From Georgenia sp. SYP-B2076 (GTDB taxonomy: Bacteria > Actinomycetota > Actinomycetes > Actinomycetales > Actinomycetaceae), in assembly GCF_003991205.1 (NCBI RefSeq), contig NZ_RXOZ01000003.1, forward strand, positions 58,053 through 122,052: DNA of 64,000 nt. The letters are read 5' to 3'. Below are positions 24,214-31,757 of the stretch, piece after piece (the stretch's first letter is position 1; every line of letters starts with the position of its first letter). The notes under the pieces were generated by a model that was not told where the DNA came from, did not search any database, and worked only from the letters and a program-made list of their open reading frames with translations. The translations under genes were made by a program, and so were the position numbers.

Positions 24214-25737
24214 ATGGGCGCCGTCACCGTCGGCGAGATCATGACGCTGCCCGTGCTGTCGGGGGCGTACGTGGTGGCCGGCGAGCGTGGGCTCGAACGG
24301 CCGGTGACCGGGGTGAACGTCATGGAGGTTCCCGACATCGAGGCGTTCGTCAAGCGGGGCGAGATCCTCCTGACCACCGCCTACCCCGTGCGTGAGCGGC
24401 CCGAGCGGCTGGTGGAGATGCTGCCCGGGCTGGCCGCCCGGGGCCTCGCGGCCCTGGCGATCAAGCCCATGCGGTACCTGGACCGTCTGCCCGAGCGGCT
24501 GACCGCCGAGGCGGACCGGCTCGGCTTCCCGGTGCTGATCGTGCCGGACCACACCTCCTTCAACGAGGTCATCGGGGCGGTGCTGGCGGTGGTGCTGGCC
24601 GAGTACGGCGCCGAGCCGGGCGGGGCCGAGGCCATCCGGGAACGACTGACCGGCGTCGCCCTCTCCGGCGGGGGGCTGGAAGAGATCGCCCGTACCCTGG
24701 CCGGCGCCCTCGCCAGGTCAGTGACGATCGTCGACGACGAGCACGCGGTGCTCGGCCGGGCCGTGCCTCAGCTGCGGGGCGGTCCCGACGAGCCGGTGGA
24801 GGGGGCCCGGGCGCCGTGGGAGTTTCCCATCACGGTCGCGGGGATGCGACGGGGCATGATCCTGGTCGAGGGGAAGGCGGAACCGACCCTTGGGCAGCGT
24901 CGCCTGATCCGTCAGTCGTGCTTCGCCGCCGGCATGCACATCGCCCAGGCGATGGCCGGGCTGGAGCTGGACCGGCGGTTGCGCGTGCTGTTCCTCGAGG
25001 AGCTGGTCAGCGGGCCGCACCTCGACGACTCCACGCTGCGGCAACGCTCGCGCCTGTTCGGCTGGCACCTGGCCGGAGACCTGGTGGTGCTGCTGGCGCG
25101 GTGCGACGCCGAGCTCACGGACCCCGAGGTCGCCGCCGCGGCCGAGCGGGCCCTGCCGCCGGGTTCCCTGGCGTGGCCGCGCGGTCACGAGGTCCTCGCC
25201 ATCGCGCCAGCGGCACCGTTCCGGGCGGCAGGGACGGTGAGCCCCGACCACCCGACCGCCGAGAGCCGCTGGCACGCGGCCCTGCTCCACGCCGGCGCGC
25301 GCCGGGCGGCCCTCGCCGTCGGGCCGGTCGCGGACGGACCCACCGAGATCTCGCAGAGCTACACGGGCGCCCGGGAGACGCTCCGGATCGCCCAGGGCAC
25401 CGGGCGCGACGTCGTGCGCCACGACGCGCTGGTGCTCGAGCGGCTGCTGCTCGCCCTGCCGAGGCCGCTCCTGCGGGAGTTCGTGGACGGCGAGCTCGGG
25501 CCGCTGGCCGCCCACGACCGGGTCACCGACTCCGACCTGTGCGGCACGCTCGCGACGTACCTCGGTGTCGGCAACGGCGCCGAGGCGGCCCGCCGCCTGT
25601 TCGTCCACTACAACACCATGAAGCACCGCCTGGCGCGGATCTCCGACCTCACCCGCGCCGATCTGCACGACCCGCGCACGAGGCTGACCCTTGCGCTCGC
25701 CCTCGAGGTCAGGCGGCTGCTGGCCTCCTCGCCCTGA
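24214..25737 (+). CDS. PucR-family regulator
   Basis: 507 residues from ATG 24214, preceded by AAGGAGGT at 24200-24207. The N-terminal 125 residues are the PucR purine-catabolism domain (PVLSGAYVVAGERGLERPVTGVNVMEVPDIEAFVKRGEILLTT is its opening, written here in part only as PVLSGAYVVAG and EVPDIEAF). The C-terminal HTH_30 helix-turn-helix includes LATYLGVGNGAEAARRLFVHYNTMKHRL at about 440-480. PucR-type proteins activate or repress purine, allantoin and related nitrogen-catabolic genes. It is divergent from the AllFGH operon, which it most likely controls. Confidence 0.92.
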   Translation: MGAVTVGEIMTLPVLSGAYVVAGERGLERPVTGVNVMEVPDIEAFVKRGEILLTTAYPVRERPERLVEMLPGLAARGLAALAIKPMRYLDRLPERLTAEADRLGFPVLIVPDHTSFNEVIGAVLAVVLAEYGAEPGGAEAIRERLTGVALSGGGLEEIARTLAGALARSVTIVDDEHAVLGRAVPQLRGGPDEPVEGARAPWEFPITVAGMRRGMILVEGKAEPTLGQRRLIRQSCFAAGMHIAQAMAGLELDRRLRVLFLEELVSGPHLDDSTLRQRSRLFGWHLAGDLVVLLARCDAELTDPEVAAAAERALPPGSLAWPRGHEVLAIAPAAPFRAAGTVSPDHPTAESRWHAALLHAGARRAALAVGPVADGPTEISQSYTGARETLRIAQGTGRDVVRHDALVLERLLLALPRPLLREFVDGELGPLAAHDRVTDSDLCGTLATYLGVGNGAEAARRLFVHYNTMKHRLARISDLTRADLHDPRTRLTLALALEVRRLLASSP

Positions 25738-25883
25738 GGGGTCGACGCCATGGCCGACCCGGACTGACCGGGGCGTCCTGCAGCATCACCGGGCTGCGAC
25801 CGGGGGACAACTCTCGACAACCGCGCCCATTCCGGCGCCGCAGCAGGGAGACTGGGTCTGAAACACGTGAAGGGAAACCCAGC

Positions 25884-27923
25884 ATGCCTCAGCCGACCAC
25901 CGCCCAGCCGACCCTCGGGGCCCGGGAGAGCCAGATCCTTCGGGTCGACGGGCTCGAGTTCAAGGACCTGAACGGGAACGGGCGGTTAGACCCGTACGAG
26001 GACTGGCGCCTCCCGGTCGCGGAGCGCGTGGCGGACCTGCTCGGCCGGATGTCCACCGAGGACAAGGTCGGCATGATGCTGATCACGTCGCACTACATGG
26101 GCGCGTCCAAGATCATCGACGACCCGGACCAGGGCCTGCTGAACACCCACGAGAAGTGGAACGATACGAACCCCTGGGCCGCCGAGTCCTCCTCGACCCG
26201 CCACTTCGACCCGCCGGTGCTCGACTACGCCGGGTCGGAGAAGGCCATCAAGGAGCTCGGCCTGCGCTACCTCATCATCCGGGACAACCCGACCTCCTAC
26301 GAGCTGGCCACCTGGGTGAACGCGCTGCAGGCGCTCGCGGAGTCCACGCCCCTGGGCATCCCCGTGGTGATGGTGAGCAACCCGCGCAACCACGTCTCCG
26401 ACGTCAAGCTCTTCGGCATCGCCGAGGCCGCCGACCAGATGTCCCAGTGGCCCGGCGAGCTGGGTCTGGCGGCGACGCAGGACCCGGACCTGGTCGAGGA
26501 GTTCGGCCGGCTGGCCGGGAGGCAGTGGCGCTCGGCGGGCATCACCAAGGGCTACATGTACATGGCCGACATCGTCACCGAGCCCCGCTGGTCCCGCTCG
26601 AGCGGCACGTTCGGTGAGAACACGGAGCTCGCGGCGAAGATGATCGCCGCCGTGACCCGGGGCTTCCAGGGTGAGGCGCTGAGCTCCGGCTCGGTGTCCA
26701 TGACCACGAAGCACTTCCCCGGCGGCGGCCCGCGCGACCGCGGGCACGACCCGCACTTCGAGCACGGCCGGTTCCAGCCCTACCCCACCGAGGGCAGCCT
26801 GTACCGCTACCACCTGCCGGTCTTCCAGGCGGCCATCGAGGCCGGGACGACGTCGATCATGCCGTACTACGCCACCACCAACAACGCCATGTCGGCCCCC
26901 CAGCTCCACGGCGGCCGCGCCTTCGAGGAGCTCGGGTTCGCCTACGACAAGTACCTCATCACCGAGGTGCTGCGCGGCGAGCTCGGCTTCACCGGCTACG
27001 TGAACTCCGACACCGGCATCTCCACCGGGATGCCCTGGGGCGTGGAGTCCCTGAGCCGGTCCGAGCGCTTCGCCAAGGCCATCGACGCGGGCGTCAACGC
27101 CTTCGCCGGGGACGGCAACCCCCAGCCGCTGCTCGACGCCGTCGCCGAGGGCCACGTCTCCACCGACGACCTCGACCGGTCCGTCGGCTACCTGCTCAGC
27201 GAGATGTTCTCCCTGGGCCTGTTCGAGAACCCGTACGTCGACCCGGACGAGGCGCAGGCCCTCGCCGAGGACCGCGAGATCCAGGCCCTGGCCGACTCCG
27301 CCCACCGCAGGTCCCTCGTGCTGCTGCGCAACGACCGCGGCCTGCTGCCGCTGGCCGCTGACGGCGCAGCGCCGGTCCGGCTCTACGTCGAGGCCTTCAC
27401 CGGCACCGACCCGGAGGAGGAGACCGCGAAGGTCCGCCGCGAGGCCGCGGACGCGTTCGCCTCGGGCGCCGGCGTCGAGGTGGTCGGCTCCGTGGAGGAG
27501 GCGACGCACGCCCTGCTGTGGGTCCGCCCCGCGATGTCCCTGCTCAACGACACGCCCGACAAGGAGCTCTCGATCGCGCTCGACTCCGAGACCGGGATCG
27601 ACGCGGACCGCATCGTGGAGATCGAGCGCACCCTCCCCACGATCCTCGCGGTGACCTTCTCCAACCCGTGGCTGCTGGACAAGGTGGCGCCCGGCGCGGC
27701 CGCCGTCGTCGGGACCTTCGGCGCGCTCACCGACGCGCTCGTGGACCTCGTCCGCGGCGACGTCACGCCGAGCGGGAAGCTGCCGTACACCATCCCCGCC
27801 GACCAGCAGGCGGTGCTCGGCAAGCACTCCGACATCCCGGGCGCGGACGAGCCGAGCGGGTACGCCTACAAGGACGCGACCGGCGCCGAGTACGTGTTCG
27901 GGTACGGGCGCACGGAATTCTGA
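25884..27923 (+). CDS. Glycoside hydrolase family 3 protein
   Basis: 679 residues from ATG 25884, with a GAAGGGAA ribosome-binding site. Cytoplasmic: no signal peptide. An EF-hand-like calcium loop, DLNGNGRLDPYEDW, precedes the catalytic domain, as in several GH3 enzymes. Catalytic domain features are MTTKHFPGGGP (substrate-binding Lys-His) and GYVNSDTGIST, whose Asp is the expected nucleophile. The C-terminal (alpha/beta) sandwich domain follows (SLVLLRNDRGLLPL, VVGTFGALTDALVDLV, PSGKLPYTIP). Beta-glucosidase or beta-xylosidase activity is typical; the exact substrate is unknown. It starts 146 bp after pucR and appears to be a separate unit. Confidence 0.9.
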   Translation: MPQPTTAQPTLGARESQILRVDGLEFKDLNGNGRLDPYEDWRLPVAERVADLLGRMSTEDKVGMMLITSHYMGASKIIDDPDQGLLNTHEKWNDTNPWAAESSSTRHFDPPVLDYAGSEKAIKELGLRYLIIRDNPTSYELATWVNALQALAESTPLGIPVVMVSNPRNHVSDVKLFGIAEAADQMSQWPGELGLAATQDPDLVEEFGRLAGRQWRSAGITKGYMYMADIVTEPRWSRSSGTFGENTELAAKMIAAVTRGFQGEALSSGSVSMTTKHFPGGGPRDRGHDPHFEHGRFQPYPTEGSLYRYHLPVFQAAIEAGTTSIMPYYATTNNAMSAPQLHGGRAFEELGFAYDKYLITEVLRGELGFTGYVNSDTGISTGMPWGVESLSRSERFAKAIDAGVNAFAGDGNPQPLLDAVAEGHVSTDDLDRSVGYLLSEMFSLGLFENPYVDPDEAQALAEDREIQALADSAHRRSLVLLRNDRGLLPLAADGAAPVRLYVEAFTGTDPEEETAKVRREAADAFASGAGVEVVGSVEEATHALLWVRPAMSLLNDTPDKELSIALDSETGIDADRIVEIERTLPTILAVTFSNPWLLDKVAPGAAAVVGTFGALTDALVDLVRGDVTPSGKLPYTIPADQQAVLGKHSDIPGADEPSGYAYKDATGAEYVFGYGRTEF

Positions 27924-27985
27924 GCCCCGGCGACGGCCCGGGCGCCCTGGGCTCCCGAGCCGTCGCCCCCCACCCCCCGCCGACA

Positions 27986-28037
27986 GGTCAAGTCCTGACG
28001 CGCAGTTCCGTCGCTGACCGGTCAAGTCCTGACGCGC
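27986..28037. repeat. 18-bp direct repeat, period 34
   Basis: GGTCAAGTCCTGACGCGC occurs at 27986-28003 and again at 28020-28037. Each copy contains GTCA-AGTCC-TGAC, a small palindrome. The pair lies between the convergent GH3 gene and the small gene at 28049, so a terminator or protein-binding role are both possible. Confidence 0.65.
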
Positions 28038-28048
28038 CGCCCCACCCG

Positions 28049-28306
28049 TCAGCGGCGACTGACGTCGGCGGCGGGCACCCACACGCCGCGGACGTGCGAC
28101 CGCCGGTCGTCGACGATGACGAGGACCACGCGGCGGGTCCACCCGGTGGCGACCGTGCGCACGAGCTGCTCCCCGGCGTTCTCCCAGACCAGCCGTGCGG
28201 TCACGGGTATCGGCGTGCGTGCGGCGGTGAACCGGCCGGGCACGGCACGGGCGTTGACGATGCGCTGCAGCCCTTCGTCCCACGCGAGCTGGCGGTCCAC
28301 GTCCAT
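28049..28306 (-). CDS. Small hypothetical protein beside an SOS box
   Basis: 85 residues from ATG 28306, with GAGAGGGG just upstream; GTG 28315 would add three residues. The centre, PVTARLVWENAGEQLVRTVATGWTRR, followed by VVLVIVDDRRSHVRGVWVPAADV, looks like a small beta barrel, a pattern seen in several unnamed actinobacterial proteins and loosely in DUF6504, a partner of the ImuB mutasome. I cannot assign a family with confidence. A perfect LexA-type operator lies 87 bp upstream, so DNA-damage control is possible. Confidence 0.6.
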   Translation of the reverse strand: MDVDRQLAWDEGLQRIVNARAVPGRFTAARTPIPVTARLVWENAGEQLVRTVATGWTRRVVLVIVDDRRSHVRGVWVPAADVSRR

Positions 28307-28392
28307 CGGACCCACCCCTCTCCCGCGGGCCGCGCGCCTCGGCGGGGCGGGCCCGATCCGCCGTCGGCCGCGTCCTGAGATTCACCCTCGCT

Positions 28393-28406
28393 CGAACACA
28401 TGTTCG
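28393..28406. promoter_or_regulatory. Perfect LexA (SOS) box
   Basis: CGAACACATGTTCG fits the Gram-positive/actinobacterial LexA consensus CGAAC-N4-GTTCG with perfect outer symmetry. It lies in the 183-bp gap between the divergent genes at 28306 (minus) and 28490 (plus), about 85 bp from each start, so it could control either. No classical SOS gene is adjacent. Confidence 0.75.
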
Positions 28407-28450
28407 CACAGAATCCGACCCCATCCGGACCGTGGCGTCACACCGACGCG

Positions 28451-28485
28451 ACGACACCATTGACGTGACATCACTATGGTGTCAC
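28451..28485 (+). promoter_or_regulatory. Promoter and palindromic operator of the HicB-like gene
   Basis: ACGACA (28451-28456) and TATGGT (28475-28480), 18 bp apart, make a promoter whose start point would be at or just before ATG 28490; no ribosome-binding site is present, so the mRNA is probably leaderless. GTGACA (28465-28470) and TGTCAC (28480-28485) form an inverted repeat across the -10, suitable for autorepression by the ribbon-helix-helix protein encoded downstream. Confidence 0.5.
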
Positions 28486-28489
28486 TCTG

Positions 28490-29023
28490 ATGCACATGGA
28501 CATCACCCCGTATGTCGAGGCGCTGCGCAAGGACCTCCTCACCGCTGCCGGAGCCGGCGGCGACGAGGCGCAGGCGGCGGCCGAGCGCCTCCTGCTCAGC
28601 CTCGAGCCGGCCGTGCGCCTGGCCCTCATGGATGCCCTCTCCCAGGCCGCCGCGGAGATCACCACCGAGCTGCCGGCCGGTTCCGTCGAGGTCCGGCTCA
28701 GGGGCCGCGAGCCGCAGTTCGTCGTCGAGGTCCCGACGTCGGCGTCCTTCGACGAGCCCTCGCCCACGACACCGGAGACGGAGGACGACGACGCGGACGG
28801 CGCTGTCGCCCGCATCACGCTGCGCATCCCGGAGTCGCTCAAGGTCCGCGTGGAGGACCTCGCCGCCAAGAGCGGGCGCTCGCTCAACAGCTGGATCGTC
28901 GGCGCGCTGCGCGTCGCCAGCCGCGAGCGGGTCATCGACATCGACCTCTCCGGCCTCCACGACCTCGGCGAGAAGGGCCGCGGCGGCCGCCCGCGCGGGC
29001 GCCGCATGACCGGCTGGGTCTGA
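28490..29023 (+). CDS. HicB-like ribbon-helix-helix protein
   Basis: 177 residues; ATG 28490, or ATG 28496 for a version two residues shorter. The N-terminal half (ITPYVEALRKDLLTAA, RLALMDALSQAAAEI) is helical; a Glu/Asp/Pro-rich linker follows; residues about 105-140 are a ribbon-helix-helix: ARITLRIPESLKVRVEDLAAKSGRSLNSWIVGALR, given here as its key parts ITLRIPESLK and GRSLNSWIV. The C-terminus is basic (RGGRPRGRRMTGWV). Annotated in relatives as a HicB-family antitoxin, but no HicA toxin is present. The DUF4097 gene 57 bp downstream is its regular partner in actinobacteria, so a transcription regulator of that gene is likely. Confidence 0.8.
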   Translation: MHMDITPYVEALRKDLLTAAGAGGDEAQAAAERLLLSLEPAVRLALMDALSQAAAEITTELPAGSVEVRLRGREPQFVVEVPTSASFDEPSPTTPETEDDDADGAVARITLRIPESLKVRVEDLAAKSGRSLNSWIVGALRVASRERVIDIDLSGLHDLGEKGRGGRPRGRRMTGWV

Positions 29024-29080
29024 CCCACCCCTCCCCGCCCGCCAGCGCACCGACTCGGTGCACGAGCACAGGAGCACGAC

Positions 29081-29902
29081 ATGCACCACGTCTTCGAGAC
29101 GCCCAGCCCCGTCGACCTCTACGTCGAGCTCGGCGCCGGCCACCTCACCATCCACGCGGACGACGTCACCGGGACCACCGTCGACGTCGAGGGCCGCGAG
29201 TCCGAGCAGGTGGCCGTCGAGCAGCGCGGCAGCCGGGTGGTCATCATGGCGCCGCGGCGGTGGACCGACCTCCTCGGTGCGACGGACCTCGTCGTGACCG
29301 TGACCCTGCCGACGGGGAGCGCCCTCGCCGCGAAGCTCGGCTCCGCGGACCTCCTCGCCACGGGCGGCTTCGGTGCCACCCGCGTCCGGTCCGGCTCGGG
29401 CGACGTCCACATCGACGAGCTCGCCGGCCACGCGGCCGTGGACACCGGGTCTGGAGCCGTCGAGATCACCGCCGCACTGTCGGACCTGCGCGTGAAGTCC
29501 GGCTCGGGGGACGTCCGCGTCGGCCGCGTGGGCGGCACGGCCGTGGTCGTCACCGGCTCGGGGGACGTGGTGCTGGGCGCCACGGAGCGTGACGTCGTGG
29601 TGAAGTCCGGCTCCGGCGACCTCCACGTCGGCGACGCCCACACCGACGTCCGGCTCACCACGGCCTCCGGCGGCATCATGGTCGCGGCGATCCGGCGCGG
29701 CACCGTGCGCGCCCGGGCGGTCTCCGGCGACGTCCGGGTGGGCGTGCCGCGCGGCATCCCGGTGTGGACGGACGCCAGCAGCATCAGCGGCGACGTCGCC
29801 TCCACGCTCGAGGGCGCCGGCCGGCCGGGCCGGGGGCAGGACTTCGTCGAGGTGCGCGCCTCGACGGTCAGCGGCAGCATCCGCCTCGAGCAGCTCGCCT
29901 GA
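29081..29902 (+). CDS. DUF4097 beta-helix repeat protein
   Basis: 273 residues with AGGAG 8 nt before ATG 29081. The body is made of repeats with a VxSGSGDVxV core (VRSGSGDVHI, VKSGSGDVRV, VVTGSGDVVL, VKSGSGDLHV, RAVSGDVRV, STVSGSIRL), about 18-20 residues apart, forming a right-handed parallel beta structure, the DUF4097 putative adhesin fold. There is no signal peptide or membrane anchor, so it appears to be cytoplasmic. It follows the HicB-like gene and is probably co-transcribed. The function of the pair is not known. Confidence 0.88.
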   Translation: MHHVFETPSPVDLYVELGAGHLTIHADDVTGTTVDVEGRESEQVAVEQRGSRVVIMAPRRWTDLLGATDLVVTVTLPTGSALAAKLGSADLLATGGFGATRVRSGSGDVHIDELAGHAAVDTGSGAVEITAALSDLRVKSGSGDVRVGRVGGTAVVVTGSGDVVLGATERDVVVKSGSGDLHVGDAHTDVRLTTASGGIMVAAIRRGTVRARAVSGDVRVGVPRGIPVWTDASSISGDVASTLEGAGRPGRGQDFVEVRASTVSGSIRLEQLA

Positions 29903-29923
29903 CGGCGAGCCCCGGGTGGTCGG

Positions 29924-31540
29924 TCAGCGGATCGTGACCGACCGGTCCAGCCACGTCAGCACCCGCTCCTGGCCGAACGGCCACAGGTCCGCGAGCGCGG
30001 CGGTGCCCTCGCGGGCGAAGGTCGGGGCTCCCGGCAGGGCGAGCCCGGCCCCGACGGTGCGCACGGGGGCGTCGTCGGCGAGCGCGGCGAGGCGGCGGGC
30101 GGCGGCGATGCCGGCGTCGAGGTCGCCGAGCTCGTCGACGAGCCCGATGCCCAGGGCGTCGCGGCCGCTCCAGATGCGTCCGCGCCCGATCTCGTCGACC
30201 CGCTCGGCGCTGAGGCCGCGGCCGGTGGCCACCCGCTGGACGAACCGGTCGTACACCTCGCGCATCATGCGCTCGGCCCAGGCCCGCTGATCCTCGGAGA
30301 ACCCGCGGGCGGTGCTGGCGAACAGGGCTCGCTCGCGGCCCACGACCTCGGGGTTGAGCCCGTGGCGCTCGTTGAACTGGGTCAGCACCGGCTTGCCCAC
30401 CACGACGCCGATGCTGCCGGTGAGGGTGTACGGGCTGGCGACGATGCGGTCGGCCTGCGCGAGGACGTAGTAGCCGCCCGAGCCGGCGATCTCCCCCATC
30501 ACCGCGACGACGGGTTTACCCAGCGTCGCCACGGCCCGGCAGATCACGTCCGACGCGAGAGCGGACCCGCCGCCGGAGTCGACGAACAGCACGACCGCCT
30601 TGGTATGGGAGTCCCGCTGCGCGCGGCGCAGCGCGGCGACCACGGTCTCCGACCCGGCCCGCGGCCCGCCCAGGAAGGGCAGGGGCGGCCCACCGCGGCT
30701 GCGGCCGCTGACGATCATGCCGACCACCGGGACGACGGCGACGCCGTCGGCATGCCGGGTCAGCTTCTTGGCGGAGAGCTGCGGCCTCATGAGCTCGAGC
30801 GCGCGGCCCCAGTGCGGGTCGACCGGCGTGACGATCTCGTCGTCGTAGGCGATCCGCGTGATCAGTCCGGCCTCGAGCAGCTGGTCCGCGTTGGTGAGGT
30901 CGGCGTCGAGCCAGGCCCGGGCGCGCTCGACGCCGACGCCTCGCGCCCCGGCCAGCGCCGCGAGCCACCCCTCCTCGGCGGAGCCCAGGTAGGCGGTGAG
31001 CTGCTCGCGGTTGAACTCGTCCATGTGGTCCTGCGAGAAGGGGGTCAGGGCGGACTTGTACTCCCTGATCCGCAGGTTCTCGAACGTCACGCCGTGCCGG
31101 GCGAGGAAGGCGCCGAAGAAGACCTGCTCGGCGGCGAAGCCGGGCACCGAGACCTCGGCCGACTCCGGGGCGACGACCTCCGTCAGGGTGGCCGTGGCCA
31201 GGAGGCTGCGCATCGAAACGTGCGGGAGATAGGCGACGACCCGCTTGCGGGCCGCGAGGCGGCCGAGCACCGTCCCGATGGCCTCGGCGGTCGCGAGGCC
31301 GGCCGTCAGCCCGGTCACCCGGACCAGCACGCCCTTGACCCAGGGGGTCTTCCCGATCCGGTCGAGCCGCTCGGCCAGCCCCTCGAACGTCTCGCTCCGC
31401 TGCAGCACCGCCTGGACGGGCGCGAGCGAACGGTGGGTGGGGTAGCTCCCGTGGAGGTCCATCACGACCCAGTCCGGGCCTCCGCCCTCGTGCGAGTCAC
31501 GGCCGAGGGCGAGGCGGATCATCTCGGGCAGGCGCACCAT
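29924..31540 (-). CDS. sppA: Signal peptide peptidase SppA-type protease (S49)
   Basis: 538 residues, the double-domain 67K form. Both halves have the S49 crotonase-like fold. The catalytic lysine is in REYKSALTPFSQD (K162) and the nucleophilic serine in GEIAGSGGYYVLAQAD (S354). The N-terminus has no obvious membrane anchor, unlike Escherichia coli SppA, so it may act as a cytoplasmic or peripheral protease on leftover signal peptides. A TAGCCT -10 lies 6 nt before ATG 31540. It converges with the DUF4097 gene, 21 bp between stops. Confidence 0.9.
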   Translation of the reverse strand: MVRLPEMIRLALGRDSHEGGGPDWVVMDLHGSYPTHRSLAPVQAVLQRSETFEGLAERLDRIGKTPWVKGVLVRVTGLTAGLATAEAIGTVLGRLAARKRVVAYLPHVSMRSLLATATLTEVVAPESAEVSVPGFAAEQVFFGAFLARHGVTFENLRIREYKSALTPFSQDHMDEFNREQLTAYLGSAEEGWLAALAGARGVGVERARAWLDADLTNADQLLEAGLITRIAYDDEIVTPVDPHWGRALELMRPQLSAKKLTRHADGVAVVPVVGMIVSGRSRGGPPLPFLGGPRAGSETVVAALRRAQRDSHTKAVVLFVDSGGGSALASDVICRAVATLGKPVVAVMGEIAGSGGYYVLAQADRIVASPYTLTGSIGVVVGKPVLTQFNERHGLNPEVVGRERALFASTARGFSEDQRAWAERMMREVYDRFVQRVATGRGLSAERVDEIGRGRIWSGRDALGIGLVDELGDLDAGIAAARRLAALADDAPVRTVGAGLALPGAPTFAREGTAALADLWPFGQERVLTWLDRSVTIR

Positions 31541-31546
31541 GCGATC

Positions 31547-31552
31547 AGGCTA
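31547..31552 (-). promoter_or_regulatory. -10 element (TAGCCT) of sppA, leaderless
   Basis: On the minus strand TAGCCT is followed by GATCGC and ATG 31540. No ribosome-binding site is present. Confidence 0.5.
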
Positions 31553-31617
31553 GTAGCGGGACCGGAAGCGGCGCGGGGCAACGGGCGGCCCGATCGGGGG
31601 CGCGCGTGGGGGCCAGC

Positions 31618-31711
31618 CGGATCGCGCCACAAAGCCCCGAGGCACGGGGGGCACACGCCGACCACACGCCGCGCGGCCGCCGGCCCCAGGCCGCGTTTGT
31701 GGCGCGATCCG
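31618..31711. repeat. Perfect 16-bp inverted repeat with 62-bp interior
   Basis: CGGATCGCGCCACAAA (31618-31633) and its exact inverse complement (31696-31711) enclose 62 GC-rich bases. The element fills the 217-bp gap (31541-31757) between the divergent sppA and DUF429-RelA genes, so it is not a simple terminator. Possible roles are a REP/MITE-like element or a looped operator. Confidence 0.75.
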
Positions 31712-31757
31712 CACGCCGTCGGCGCCCGCGCCGGCCGCGGCACGGCAGAGTGTCCCC

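Noticed and set aside
28490..29902. HicAB-type toxin-antitoxin module
   Set aside because: The first protein has a HicB-like ribbon-helix-helix domain but no HicA toxin gene is present; DUF4097 is not a known toxin.
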